Shown here: piece by piece, positions 32,574-45,004 of the stretch
How positions within the stretch are numbered: position 1 is the first letter of the stretch
Layout: each line of letters starts with the position of its first letter
DNA from: Pogostemon cablin
Taxonomy: Eukaryota; Streptophyta; Magnoliopsida; Lamiales; Lamiaceae
NCBI GenBank assembly: GCA_023678885.1
Contig: CM042985.1
Span: 5,506,985 to 5,570,984, forward strand
Direction of reading: 5' to 3'
Length of the DNA: 64,000 nucleotides
Notes under the pieces: generated by a model
Database searches by the model: none
Seen by the model: only the letters and a program-made list of their open reading frames with translations
What the model was told of the DNA's origin: nothing
Position numbers and translations under genes: made by a program

Positions 32574-32930
32574 CTTACCAACAAATTTTTCAATGGATTA
32601 AATTGGATTGACAACAAAAATTATACTTTTTCTTTAGCAATGGGAATGTCAATGAATTTATACTATTTTTAATAATGGAATAATTTCCATTGTTTTTTGC
32701 CCACGAATTACTAACTGAAATATTATATAAATTGTTAACGGAATTATTAGTAATGGATTATCAACGGAATTAAATTTTTGTCGGTAAAAATTTACCAACC
32801 ATCATTTTACCAACAAAAAAATTACCAACAAATTTTATTGTTAATGTTTTGGTAAATCAATTTAACAATAAAATTAAAATTTTTATTAATATAATATTCT
32901 ATTAGTAAAAAACACAATTTTTTTATGTTA
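32574..32930. repeat. Interspersed repeat rich in TTACCAAC / GTTGGTAA words
   Basis: Alternating taccaac-type and cggaatt-type words resemble 52735-52965, including tattatataaattgttaacggaattattagtaa against cattatataaattacaatgaaattattagtaa. Inverted subterminal repeats of this style occur in CACTA-type transposons, but no CACTA termini were found, so the class is open. Confidence 0.5.
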
Positions 32931-32958
32931 TCCAATGATATATACCATAAAGAAAGAT

Positions 32959-33277
32959 GACAATTTATAGTGTGCACCCGGGTGCACCTAAAGATAGGAT
33001 GCACCCATATACAAATATAAACAAAAACATATACAATTAAGAGTAAAAATATATACAATTTAATTGTTAATTTTTTTAATGAAAAATTATATATAATATT
33101 CAATAAAAAGTTATACACATATGTATATTAGTTTTTTTAATGAAAACTTAATGTGAAAAAAGTATACAATTATTACAAAACACATATATAAAATAGAATA
33201 ATATATATACAAAATAGAATAAAAAGACATACACATATGGGTGCACCCTTGCACCCGGGTGCACCCAATATACACTC
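32959..33277. mobile_element. Mutator-type MITE, 319 bp, with GTGCACCCGGGTGCAC ends
   Basis: An exact 9-bp duplication AAGAAAGAT flanks it (32950-32958 and 33278-33286). Each end has 13 outer bases and then GTGCACCCGGG; the left end holds the full 16-bp palindrome at 32972-32987. A second inverted block, tgcacccatat / atatgggtgca, lies further in. The middle is AT-rich and noncoding. A 9-bp duplication is the hallmark of Mutator-superfamily elements. Confidence 0.8.
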
Positions 33278-33286
33278 AAGAAAGAT

Positions 33287-34440
33287 ATTCCTTCAATCCT
33301 ACTTATTTTTACTCATTTTTCATATTGGGATGTTTCACATATTTTTATTCATTCCATAAACATACACTATACTACATCTTATTTATTTTTATATTTTATT
33401 CATTATTTTCAATAATTTTATTAAAAAAATATTCCTTCTTAATTTTTATGCGAGTAAAAATACGTAGGACCAATGCGAGTAAAAATACGTAGAACCAAAG
33501 AGGATGAGGATCCTCTCTTGTAACGGGAGTCAATCTCCTCTCACATAAACAGTGATTTCACTATTTATGTAAACGGTTAAATCATTGATAATGTGATAAG
33601 GAAATTGACTCTAGATCCAACCAAAGAAGTACATCGAATAGGTAAGGAAACTAGGGACGATACCGGTTTGGAATTAGTGAGAGTGAGTGAATGCGTCACA
33701 CCACACACGGTATTGTAAAGTACGGAACCACTGCTGTCATGTGGGCCCCTGTCCTTGTCAGCAAATCTTTAGAATTTATCCATTTCTTTCTCCAACGTCC
33801 ATTGTTTCCCAAATATGAAATATCCATTCACTCTTCTACAGTTCTATTCTCTGTCTCCTTCTTCACCAAAATATCCCCATTCCACATTTGCTTTCCTTCT
33901 TTTCGAATCCACTTTTCTTTTTCCCTATTTATGTTTATATCTTTAAGTAAAATCAAATTATTATAACTTCAATTTCCACCTAATTTAATTATCAAAACCA
34001 AAGTCACCAAAATTAGAATCTTAATGCAAAAAAGCATCAAGAATAGGGTGAACATTAATATCTCAAAAAAATAAATGTTTGTGTTATATTTACAATAAAC
34101 TCTACAATTTTCATTTCCTTATTTCTCAAAATTTTTTTTGGCACAAAAATATGATACTGTCATCTTAATCTTATAACATTAAAATATTAATATCTTAATC
34201 TCAAATTTAACAGGGTGTGTTATTCATTTTTCATTTAAAAGAAAGTTCATTATTAAAATAAATCATTAATTAGAAGACCTAATTATCATATAATTTGAGG
34301 TGATTCTAGAGTGACTCAATGCACCTAGAGTTTGTAAATGTAACGAATTTAGAGTGGTTCAATTATTAACCAAACTTATGTTCACTATAAGAGGGGGAAT
34401 TCTTATTGATCGAATTTGAATGAGGGATTACAATAATATA
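33287..34440. other. AT-rich intergenic stretch
   Basis: Contains a degenerate Stowaway-like segment (about 33287-33500, with gcgagtaaaaatacgtag repeated) and an imperfect inverted repeat around 33540-33610. The stretch 33691-33966 is open but has no gene-like features. Nothing else is recognised. Confidence 0.5.
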
Positions 34441-34470
34441 ATAAACCACAAGAGCTAAAATAACTGAAAG

Positions 34471-34710
34471 TTGCAACCTCAGACACTCGTTGCAACTTCA
34501 GTCACAGATGGATTTCGTAAATTTTTTTCAGATACTCGTTGCAACCTCAAGGCTAGAAGACTCATTTTCATCACTTTCTGCACCATGATTTATAATATTT
34601 GGATGGAAAGAAATGCTCTATACCACGGATCTAGAATGCTAACTCCATCTCAAGTTGCTGATAAAATTAAGAATCAGATAACTACCTTGTATCTTAATTA
34701 TTGATGTTAG
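34471..34710 (+). pseudogene. LINE reverse-transcriptase C-terminal remnant
   Basis: The translation contains ITFCTMIYNIWMERNALYHG followed by a basic stretch and a stop. This resembles the IW(K/R)ERNARIF tail that closes the reverse-transcriptase-related ORF of plant LINEs. It is followed by an untranslated tail to about 34820. The rest of the element is missing, so it is a 5'-truncated fossil. Two nearby copies of actcgttgcaac lie upstream. Confidence 0.5.
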
Positions 34711-35400
34711 AGCATTCAAAGTCTTAGGCTAAGGATGTATGGATTGGATCTTGTTTTCGCACTGTACTTAATGTACTTTGTAATCGTTCTCACTAGAATA
34801 AATTTATCAATTTCAGTAAAATAACTTAAAGTTATTGGACCAATTAGAGGATGGATCTTTGTGGCTCGTGATGAGCTTCTAAACAGTTATATTAAAGTGA
34901 CTACCAGTCGATAGTTGAGATGTCAAGCTATCAGCTCAAATCCATAATTGCCTAGAACTAACCCATTTAACCACCATATGATCGACTAAAACTAATTTGA
35001 CCACCTCATGTTAAAGTTGCATACTCTCTTCTTAATTCAATATTAAACCCACTGATTCACCTATTTCTTCTATGCTTCATATGCAAGCTAAGACACCAAT
35101 AAATACATCTAACAACCTTAACCATGCTGCACTATAGTTTACTTCAAAAATGTCCATCTTAAAGCTTATACCTTATGCAAAATCGCAAATCATCCAACCT
35201 ATTACACCGCCTTATAATTTGACGTGGTATGGAACCAAATTCATATCAACATTGTTGGTTAATAATTTTTCAAAAGGAACCGCAAATGGTATTTTTGGTA
35301 ATTTGGATGATATAAAAATGCATTGTTGTAAATTTACATCATCATTGGTGTAATGGACCACAGAGAAAAGCGTCACAGAGTAGTCCTTTTCGATCCAAAT
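34711..35400. other. Intergenic stretch upstream of the CHY/RING gene
   Basis: AT-rich sequence with no convincing gene; the open stretch 35150-35353 has no recognised features. The promoter of the next gene presumably lies in the last few hundred bases. Confidence 0.5.
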
Positions 35401-35934
35401 AAACGAGTCTAAAAACTCACGCGCTCTGTCGGCCTGTTACGGATACGGGCAACCCACCCGAAACCCCAACTATATTAACGTCTTCCCTCCCTTTCTTCTC
35501 CAACCACTCAACACAGAACTTGCACCACCACGACATCGTTTTACTCTCTGTGAGCAATCTGTCTCTCTCTCTCTTCCACTTCTCGCACTTCTGTAGTCGA
35601 GAGTCCGTACGAAGCGTTAATGATGCTTGAGGAAAAATTGCATATGAATGTGAATGAGAAAGATGAATTTTCGTTAATTTACGCGTAAAAATGAATTCAG
35701 TTTGAAAATTTAATGTATTTTAGCGAGGACGATTGGGTGGTTTCCAGCTTTAATTCATAAAATTTAATGAATTCATTTTGTAAATTTCTTCGTGAGTGCA
35801 AGATTGGGTGGTTTCCAGCTTTAATTTTGTACTCGATTGGATTTAGCTGTTTCTTTTATGCAGAAATGTTTGACGTTTTTTTTTTTTTTTGTGTTTTCTG
35901 TAAATTTTCAGGGAGATTTTAGGGTTGAAGAAAA
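35401..35934 (+). promoter_or_regulatory. Promoter and 5' UTR of the CHY/RING gene
   Basis: A TATA-like ctatattaac lies at about 35469, followed by a CT-rich leader (tctctctctctcttccac near 35563). A 5' UTR intron is likely: an acceptor tttcag at about 35905-35910 precedes the ATG at 35935, with a T-rich tract before it. Inside the presumed intron a 25-bp direct repeat, gattgggtggtttccagctt and five more bases, occurs at 35731-35755 and 35802-35826. Confidence 0.5.
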
Positions 35935-38379
35935 ATGGAGTGTGGTTTGAAGCATCAGATAATTTCTCAATTTACTGCGATTGATGAATGCGTGATGGAG
36001 AAGAGCTCTGAGAAATATGGGTATATACAAACACTCACTTATATCTATCTATCTCTCTCTTGGTTCATACTTATCCCTGTTATTTGAATTTGTTAAAGGT
36101 TTTAGCTAATTAAAAACAATCTTTGTTTAATAGAAATTAAATTCAACTTGGGAAATTGATCAAGCGTTCACATATTTCAGGTGCTCGCATTACAGAAGGA
36201 AGTGTAAGATCATAGCTCCCTGTTGCAATGAGATATTTGATTGCAGACACTGCCACAATGATGCAAAGGTGCTTTATATTATTTGCTTACTGGATAACTT
36301 ATGTAATATGAATTTATGTAGATTTTAATTCATTTAATCCATGATTTACAGAATTCAATAGAAGTTGATCCACTTAATCGCCATGATATTCCACGTCACG
36401 AAATTAAAAGGGTTAGTTATTCTCATCCTCCTGGACCCTTGATTTTCTGGATTCTGTTTCTTGTTTGCTCTTTCTTGTTCCATTTGGCTTTCTTTCCTCT
36501 GCCTTTGCTAATGAAAGGAACTATGTCTGTCTTATTTTTTAAGTAAAGGGGAGATTCTTTATTTTAATGTAATTTGTTTCGAACTTATGAAAAATATGAC
36601 ATGAATAAAATAGTTGGAGTAGAGAAATTTCATATACCTAAGTATCTTGAATTTATTACTGCAATTTATATGACATGAATTTTGTTTCAAATATGTAACC
36701 AGCTTACATGTGTATGGCAATGGCCAATAAGTTGGTTTTACTCAGTTTGCTTTGTATGTGTCTGCAGGTCATCTGCTCATCGTGTGAAACCGAACAAGAT
36801 GTGAGTTAAATATTAACACTTACTAAATAAGTATTCCATCAACTTAAATGTTTTGATGTTTACTGGTTTTGATGATTTGCAGGTTCAACAGATATGCATC
36901 AATTGTGGGTTTTGCATGGGGGAATACTTTTGCTCGATATGCAAATTCTTTGATGATGATGTAAGCTACTGCTTTGATCAATCTCACAAAAATCTACAAC
37001 TTGCTGTTTGTTTTTGTGCTGAAATAACACATTCTTCTTTCTTTTCCTTTTTAGGTTTCGAAGAAACAATTTCATTGTGAAAAATGTGGAATATGCAGGT
37101 CAGTAACTTTTGCTCCTAGAACTCATCAGTCATCAATTAGTGAACCTCTGTTAGGGATGTAAATTAAATATGAATTACGCACATCTCTAACAAGCTGATC
37201 TTTTACATGAGGTGGTCATTTAACAGATTCCATGGCCGAGACTTACTTCATAACTTAGGGTCAAATCAGCATATAGCTTAATCTTGCTGACATGTTCATT
37301 TCATAATGCTTCTAGATCCAGACTATTTTGTATTTGTTGAACATGTTACCCTCAAAAACAGCTAAAGTGACGGCCCACTTTATTTTTTATCGAGTCGCTT
37401 CTTTTCAGGCTGATGATTCCCTTATAGCTCCTTTATTATTAACTTTGTATAATATGCATCTTTGAATCTAACTTTGTGTTCTTTCTTTTGTATTGCAGAA
37501 TTGGTGGCAAAGAAAACTTTTTTCATTGTGATAAATGTGGTAAGTCATACTCTTCTCATGGATCAACTTTAATTCTTCTTGAAGATAGAAACTTAAACAA
37601 TGTGTTTCCTGTTTCAGAATGCTGTTATTCTAATTTGTTGAAGGATTCACATATATGTATAGAGAGAGCAATGCATCACAACTGTCCAATTTGTTTTGAG
37701 GTAATTAAAAGTTGGCCAATAATATGACAACTTCAGGCACTTAGAGAGCTATTCTAACTTCTTGCATCTCAACACAGTATCTTTTCGACACGCCAAGAGA
37801 CACGACAGTACTCCTTTGTGGTCATACTATACATCTCGACTGTGTTAAGGAGATGGAACGCCATTTCCAGTAAGAACATTCTTGTCCTCTTAATCCAATC
37901 CCCATTTTGCTATATGAACATATAGCTGATGATACGGGCATGTAGGTATTCTTGCCCGGTTTGCTCGAAATCTTACTGCGACATGACCCGTGTCTGGGAA
38001 AGACTTGATCAGGAGGTATCAACATTCTCAAGTTATAAATGTTCAGTTAACATCAACATGCTGCAACATATCATTACATGAACATTTTGTGGATATTTCA
38101 GGTTGCTTCAACACCTATGCCTCAAATATATCAAAACAAAATGGTAAGAAACTGCAGAACAAACCATCAATAGATGTCTTCATTTACAATGATACTAACT
38201 AATGCTTGATTGATGGTTTAAATTAGATCTGGATACTCTGCAATGACTGTGGAGAAACATCTGAGGTGAACTTTCATGTATTGGCGCACAAGTGCGTAAA
38301 CTGCAACTCGTATAATACAAGGCAAACGAGAGGCGGGCCAACACCATGCACGTCGGGGATATCAGAACTTGTTAGATGA
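35935..38379 (+). CDS. CHY zinc-finger / RING E3 ubiquitin ligase, MIEL1/RZPF34-like
   Basis: Twelve coding exons join in frame to 289 residues: 35935-36020, 36181-36268, 36352-36411, 36768-36800, 36883-36960, 37055-37098, 37499-37539, 37618-37700, 37778-37869, 37946-38015, 38102-38143, 38227-38379. All introns are GT-AG. Domains: CHY zinc finger from about residue 29 (CSHYRRKCKIIAPCC), CTCHY-type finger about 94-165, RING about 166-212 (CPICFE ... CGHTIHLDC ... CPVC), and a C-terminal zinc ribbon (CNDCGETSEVNFHVLAHKC). Family members are E3 ligases that ubiquitinate targets such as MYB factors in defence and ABA signalling; the target here is unknown. All cysteine and histidine ligands I looked for are present and the length is normal, so the gene looks functional. 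Confidence 0.92.
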
Positions 38380-38790
38380 TTATAAGCTTGCTGGGTAATT
38401 GGATCAAAACCAGAAGCACCAACTGATACGAAAAACTATTCGTTCTTGGATTATGCATCTCATCATCATCCACGACTGAACCCGAAGATCCCTTTGTTTC
38501 TTTATTCTTTACTGATTACTTATCCACTTGCTTTTTCTAGGAATCATCTGTAACTTTATCCCTAGCTTATGTATTCTTGTTAGTTTGTAACATCTGCATA
38601 ACTATGTAATCTTTGGCATGGCTTTTAGAATGTATTCTTTCTTATTAATGTTATTGGTGAAGCTATGAATTTGCATTACAAAATAGAACAAATGAAATGA
38701 TTCCTTTCCAGTAGTATATATCAAGTTCAAAGTACAAGTATCATCAAATGATAATCAATAAAAGAATTTTTTTATTTTTTTATATATGAA
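38380..38790. other. Convergent 3' region between CHY/RING and carbonic anhydrase genes
   Basis: This 411-bp spacer holds the 3' UTRs of two converging genes. I see no further gene. Confidence 0.6.
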
Positions 38791-40167
38791 TCATTGTGTA
38801 GCCCCTGGCCCGTAGAGGTATACGTCTCGGCTGTGGTGTGGCTGCAGCGGCCTCGCGTTCACCTCTGCATACTGTTGTATAAAACAAGAAAACACAAACA
38901 TACGTATAAGAAAATCGGTTTCTTGAACATGAATTGCTGCAAAGAGTTAAGTGTATCATTAATCTCTTACATCATGAACTGCTTCTCTGATCAACTTAAC
39001 TTGATCCCTTGAAACACTCTTCACCTAAAAGTTGTTCAAAAGTAGTTTAACTAAGGTTGAATCCTAAAGCATTGACAGTTATATTAAGGATTACGGATCA
39101 TTAATATTGTTTACCTTTTTATTGAGGGTCCAAATAACTCCTTCTGTACATGGAGGAACAGTAAGTGATCCCTTGTATCTATAGTATCTCTTGCTGTGGA
39201 TTTTAATGTCGTTTGGATTAACCATTCCCAACGTTGATTCATTGTGTTTCTTATCCATGATTGAAGATATATTTGTCATAAACTGTAAATAATCAAGAAA
39301 ATCACACTTAATTAAAGAAGTGGATCACTCAAGATTAATAATTAAAGATAGATCTTGCAATTAAATAATAGTACCTTGGACAGAAACTCATCAGGTTTTC
39401 CAATCTTGTAAAGAACTCCAATTACAGCTATTTTATCTGTCACATTTGGGTCTTTGCTTAGGTGCACCAAGTGCAACTCCATGTCGTATCTGTTAATTAT
39501 TTATTACAACATGAACATTATATAATATTTTTTATACAAAGATCTGTAAGAAAATAGCCTCATTTGAATTGTACCTCCTGCCATTGATGGTGTGCTCTGA
39601 AGGAGAGTGCCAGTGGGCGTATCGAAGGGCGTACTCATTTCCATTGATGAATGCTGATCCGGCATCACCAGACCATTCAATCTGCATGTTTATTAACATG
39701 AGCATGTAATAATCTTGAATGAAGCTAATGATTAATGAACTTGTTGTAATCTGATTTTTAAAAACTTGTTGATCTTACTTGAATATCATGTCCTCTGTTC
39801 TTGACAGTTGCATTAGAAACTTTGTAGTGTTTCGTGTCGTGTTTGACGATGATCTTCACTCTCTCATTAGACATGTCTATTGGTGACTGCATTGTCCCAT
39901 TTTTGCAGGCAGCCCATTCTTTCTTTATGTCTCCCCATTTACTTGGACCCTTCTCACCTTGCTGGTAATCGAATTCTCTCTCATCCTCTGTTCAGATACA
40001 GAGAGAAACAAAAAATTAAGACAAAGTATACTATGTTTGATCATATGGGGGGTTCATTAGTAGCATTACTTACCCACTTCTTGAGCCTTGGTGGGCTTCA
40101 ATTGCAAAACAAGGCAAGAAATCAGCAGGGGCAAAATGATGCATACAGACAAATTCTTACTCTTCAT
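38791..40167 (-). CDS. Alpha-carbonic anhydrase, secreted (nectarin-3-like)
   Basis: Seven exons on the minus strand join to 275 residues: 40167-40074, 39987-39779, 39681-39575, 39489-39375, 39282-39115, 39024-38971, 38871-38791. All introns are GT-AG and phases agree. The protein has a signal peptide (residues 1 to about 28, LPLLISCLVLQL core) and then the alpha-CA fold. Zinc ligands are H124 and H126 (HWHSPSEH) and H143 (ELHLVH). The gatekeeper Glu is E130, H98 (NRGHDIQ) sits at the proton-shuttle position, and SLTVPPCTEGVIWT forms the substrate pocket. It interconverts carbon dioxide and bicarbonate in the secretory path or apoplast. The last exon was chosen so that VHD continues as YAEVNARPLQ, as in the family. 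No defect is visible. Confidence 0.9.
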
Positions 40168-41688
40168 TCTCTCTCTCTTGATGATGAACAACAATGGCAG
40201 ATGGGATTCTTGATTTTAAAATGTTTGATTCATGAGCTGTTGTGTGGTTATATATATGGGATTTGATGTGTATCTCGTGGGGTTTAATTGCCTAGAAGTT
40301 TCTTTAATTGTAGTTAATACATTAGTCCAATATTTTGTGAGTGTGAACATGAATTTAAAATAGAAATTAGTGGGAAAAAACTGAGAAAGCCAGCGGAGCA
40401 GCAAACATGTTAATTCATGATTAACCAACAAACCATTTGATTTAACAAATATTATTATACAGCAAAAATCAAGATTTTATTCAACTGTGTGTTTACCTAA
40501 TTAAGAAAGTTTGAATAATGGGTGAAAATCATGTCATCCCTTGATCCCACTTCCATCACAGATTTCATGGGTTGTCAATCATCTTTTTATAACATAGTGA
40601 TATAATTAATTTTATATGCACTTTTATTATTATAATTTTATAGGGGACACTTTATCTTAATATGAGTATACGTGAAATAAATAGATACATTATTTAAGTA
40701 TGAATATTATATATGTAAAGTATATTTATTGATAATTCATCATTTTTATTATAATAAAAAAAAATCATATTTTAACCATCAATAAACATATCTATTAATA
40801 TATTTTTTAAAAATGAATTGGCTCATCTCAATATGTCACTGCGTCACATAGACATTAGGGATTTTATTATTTTGTTTATATTACTAATTAAATAATTAAC
40901 ACACACGAAAAAAAATATAATGTCCTAATTAGAGTTGATAGTTGATAGTTGATACTTATAATTTTCTCACATCTACCATAGGAGTATAATGTAATGTAAC
41001 ATCGTTGTTATCCAAAAACTATATACTAAAATGATTTTTAAAAAAATAAAAATTGGACCCCTTCGATCAGTTTGCTGACTCTAATAAATGATTTTAGAAA
41101 GATCTAGAAGTAATATAAGATTAAGACGATGAAATCATAACATGGTGTGTGATGGCCACGAAACAAATTCATGAAAAAAGTCGAATTAGAATTCAATTCA
41201 ACTGAAAGAAAAAGAAGGTTCCAAGAATAATTGGGAGTATAAGTACACAAAATATATTTATTCCCATTTTCATATTATTATTATATATTCCATTATTTAA
41301 AAAAATAATTAGGATAGTTAACCATAAATTATTCAAGAGAGGTGCACTACATTTAGGCAACCAGCCGAATGGTGTGGCCTTCTTTCACAGTATCTATTCT
41401 AATCTTACCAAAGAATATCAACTCATAATTAATTACACCATAGATATTTACAGTATTTTTTTTAATTATATCATTGATTTGATTATAATACATATACCTA
41501 ACTGCTATTTAATAATGTGATAGAAGCATAGTGGCTAGCTCGTTCTTTCTTGCCTGAATGAGAAAGGGAAAAAATCGAAATTATCAAATGGAGTTCATTA
41601 ATTTCCTATGAGTTTAAAAATAAATAAATAAATTGCCCTGAAATTATTTCAATTTCTGGCAGTCAAATTCAAGTGAACGGAGCAGTAA
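40168..41688. other. Intergenic stretch upstream of the carbonic anhydrase gene
   Basis: The first few hundred bases should hold the minus-strand promoter; a tatatata-type motif lies near 40250. The remainder is AT-rich with no gene recognised. Confidence 0.5.
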
Positions 41689-41696
41689 ATATGTTT

Positions 41697-41984
41697 GAGA
41701 CGCTATCTTATGAGACGGGTTGTTTGTGAAATGGGCGTGAGACGGGTCGACCCATCACTAAAGTATATTTATTGTATAGATAAAGTATGTTTATTTGTAG
41801 TTAAAGTATGTTAATAATAAATTATGTTATAACACTCTAAAATCATATTTTAATGTATAATTCAGCATATTTTAGAGAACATATTTTAACAACTATTAAA
41901 CATACTTTATCTAAATAAAAAATATACTATAACACGTCTCACAAACCGTCTCATGTAAATAACGTCTCACAAGAGACTTTGTCT
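41697..41984. mobile_element. MITE with 8-bp target duplication, hAT-like
   Basis: ATATGTTT flanks the element at 41689-41696 and 41985-41992. Ends are gagacgctatcttatgagacg and, inverted, agacaaagtctcttgtgagacg. Internal tgagacgg / ccgtctca words are also inverted. The core is AT-rich with stgtttatt-like repeats and no coding sequence. Confidence 0.65.
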
Positions 41985-41992
41985 ATATGTTT

Positions 41993-42750
41993 AACTAATA
42001 TGATAACAATTGTAATAATGGAATAATTAGGAATTCTAAAAATGAGTCTTAAAATTAACTAAAAAAAAATGTTGAATTGAAAAATTAAGTATTTGAAATT
42101 TCAAATCAAGTAAAATTGTCCCCAGTTGAACATAAAAATGGAAATGATGTGACTTGGTCAAATTTGTTGGTTTGCATGGGAGGAGACTAATTTTGACTGC
42201 GGAATTTCCATATTAATCTTACAGTGTTAGATTCGTAATTGCTGACATATTCATTTTTATTTAATTGAACTTTTTGAAAACTGTATTTCTAGTCCATGCT
42301 TGCTTATTTTTTAATTAAAATGAAACTTAAAAAAAATTAAAATAAAAATAATAGCTACTAGTAAAACATTTGCAAAACGAAACAACAAAATTGAAAGTTT
42401 GGGCCGTCCACTGATAAGTCCATTTAAGCCCAACATCATCCACAACGATTTGGGCCATTATCAGATTGGTACATACTCACCCTAAAGGCCCAAAGTTAGT
42501 CAAGTATATCAATTATCATGGACATATTTAAAATACTAGGTATTTTAATAAAAATATACTCGAATTAATGAAAAGTAATACTAATATTTTAATAAAAAAA
42601 TTATACTCTCTCAAATTAAAGTGATATTGATGTAATTAATTTGTTCATTTACAATTTATAGTAAAAATAAAAAGTGATAATTTTTAATAAAAATAATAAT
42701 TATTTAAGAAAATATTTTTACGATCTTTACATGAGAAGTAGATATGTATC
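41993..42750. other. AT-rich intergenic stretch
   Basis: Nothing beyond low-complexity sequence and a segment with gggcc words (about 42400-42500) is recognised. Confidence 0.5.
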
Positions 42751-43049
42751 CCTGTTTGGAATCATCGGTTTTGATTCCAGGAAATTAGGAATTGGAACCA
42801 AACTAGTTCTAGCATGGTTTTGGTTCGATTTTGAAATCGCCGAATCTCGATTGCCCCCTTTTTTTTCCAATCTCAAATCATTAAAAAAAAAAAGAGTAAT
42901 AAATAGAATAAAGGAACAGCTAATTTGAGCCAAAAAACCACCGGTTTCAATTCCAAAATGAAGAATCGAAATCGAATTGAAATATATTCGGCTTTAATTT
43001 CATTTAGACCGATTCTGATTGAAATCAACAATTTCCTAATTCAAACAGG
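42751..43049. repeat. Inverted-repeat element with CCTGTTTG ends
   Basis: cctgtttggaatcat... at the left pairs with ...aattcaaacagg at the right; aggaaatt / aatttcct also pair. The interior has repeated ggttttgattcc / gaatcgaaatcg words. No target duplication is clear, so the class is uncertain. Confidence 0.4.
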
Positions 43050-43358
43050 CGATTTTGATTATTTTATGCATGTCGAATGAGACGATCTCTGCCCATTAAT
43101 AAAGTAATAATATAAGGAGAAAACTAATAATTTAATAAATAAATTAATCTGATTATTAAGGTTGTTGAGATATTTTCCTCAAAAAGTTGTGATAAAATCT
43201 TGCACTTCTAATTATAAAACAAGAAGTGCTTTCTCTAAATCTCACAGGTGGCATCATACTCTTCGATTTCGAACTAGTGGCAGCAGATACGTGGGGCCCA
43301 TTGCTGCCACTCAGATTTTTCTACTCCCTCCACCACCTTACTTCTCTCTCTCATCGTC

Positions 43359-43362
43359 TATA

Positions 43363-43405
<43 letters not shown>
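43359..43405 (+). promoter_or_regulatory. TATA box followed by (AG)n microsatellite
   Basis: TATATAAAA at 43359-43367 is immediately followed by about 19 AG units up to 43405, then 39 bp to the ATG at 43445. The microsatellite would fall across the transcription start and 5' UTR of the small gene. Confidence 0.6.
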
Positions 43406-43407
<2 letters not shown>

Positions 43408-43444
43408 CAAATGCTAATCCTAGCTAATTAACTAAAGATAATCC

Positions 43445-43687
43445 ATGAATACCAAGTTTAGCGTACTGCTACTCTTACTGATGGCGGGAGTAGCCGTGAA
43501 TAGATCAAGAATGGTGGCGGAGGAGAAAACTCCGGTGGGTGGCTCCGGCAACAGCACGGCCAGCTTGGAGGAGGACATGAAGAACCACCACCAGATTCCG
43601 AGGGAGGAGTGGGACACCAGCCACGACCAACAAGGAGATGTGGACAAGGCCTTGGATGTTGCTAACTCTTCCGACAACCCTGGTTAA
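43445..43687 (+). CDS. Small secreted protein or peptide precursor, 80 aa, family unknown
   Basis: A single-exon frame of 80 residues begins at the first ATG downstream of a good TATA box. Residues 4-18 (KFSVLLLLLMAGVAV) look like a signal peptide core. The mature part is acidic and hydrophilic, with an NST glycosylation sequon and no cysteines, and ends ALDVANSSDNPG. The layout (signal peptide, variable middle, short C-terminal tail) is that of plant peptide-hormone precursors. The tail does not match the CLE, RGF, CEP, PSK, PSY or IDA motifs I know, so no function is assigned. Base composition is much less AT-rich than the flanks, which supports coding. Confidence 0.55.
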   Translation: MNTKFSVLLLLLMAGVAVNRSRMVAEEKTPVGGSGNSTASLEEDMKNHHQIPREEWDTSHDQQGDVDKALDVANSSDNPG

Positions 43688-45001
43688 TTATGAATACTCA
43701 ACTAACTACACCAGTTATAATTACTATCATTAGTTATGTAATTAATTACTACTACACTAATTAACAACTGATCATCTGTGTACATAGTTTGAACTTAAAT
43801 ACTCTTCTCTTTGCTTTTTGGTGTATAGGTTTGTACAAATTAGTACTAGTATATAGTATTGAGATCTTCTATTTCAGTTCTTGTACAAATATCTTGTATA
43901 GTACTATATTTTATACTCAGTAGTAACAAGAATGGATCTGATTTTCCCATTTCATAGTCGGTCAAATATCTTGTATAGTACTATAATTACTTGCACCCAC
44001 TATTATATAATTAAATTTTAAATAATGATTTAATTTCTGATTTTTGTATTTCTCACATTGTGCTTGTGGTGATGTGACAAATTCATGTTCATAGATATAA
44101 ATTGAATGACTCAAATTAAAATAAATTAAGGAAATTTACAGACTGTAAAGGGAGAGGATTCAAATCAGTAATGACAATTCTAGTTAAGTACAGTTATGAT
44201 TTTTGTTTCAACAGCTGATAAAGGTTGCATTTTGCAAATAAAGATATTTTTGCAAATATAATTAATTTTAAAATCCACCATTGGGCTGCTCTAATATATA
44301 GACCATCGTGAACAAAAGCCCACATTAGAAAGCTCAGATCATAGATCTTTAATCTAGCTTCTAATTTGACTCTCGATAAGCCCATTAACACAAAAGATGT
44401 TAAATTTTGATTTATACTACTTGTTTTTAATTGCTCAATTCTCACATGAAATTGGAAAAATAATAATAAATAATATTTTTTTAATAAAAAATAATAATAA
44501 TAATTTAAAGTATTGCATTTTTCCTGTTTTTCCTCACTACATTTTTTTTCTATAATTTTAAATTTGAATATATGCTTTATAACAGAAATAACAAAACAAA
44601 ATCCATTGCTGGAGGACCCTACAAACCTGATAAATCCGAAGAAGGGAAATAATGAGAAATTCTTTTTCACATGGAAAGGGGTAAGGGTCCCACCCGCAGG
44701 GGTTAAAAGGTCAAGAAAAAGGACCTACTCACGAAGCAATAGTCAAAATTTTGTTTCCACGAGTCTTGAACCCATGTTCTGCTTAAATTGAGCCACCCAC
44801 TAATTTTTAACTCTATTTTATTGAAAATAAAAATAAAAATAAAACTATGTTTTAGTGGAAATTACTTGTGCTTTAATCGAGGACGTTGAAAAATCTAGGA
44901 AAATTAAAGCAATTGATGGATGTATCCAAATTCAAAGATAATTGGACCTGAGATGGATGTATCCAAATTCAAAGATAATTGGACCACCATTTTACAGGGC
45001 A
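43688..45001. other. Intergenic stretch
   Basis: AT-rich; open stretches such as 44194-44670 (minus) and 44513-44791 have low-complexity translations. A 37-bp tandem duplication starting gatggatgtatccaaattc lies at about 44915-44985. No gene is recognised. Confidence 0.5.
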
Positions 45002-45004
45002 TAA

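Noticed and set aside
44194..44791. Open frames of 158 and 92 codons
   Set aside because: AT-rich, low-complexity translations without a promoter, splice context or recognisable domain.
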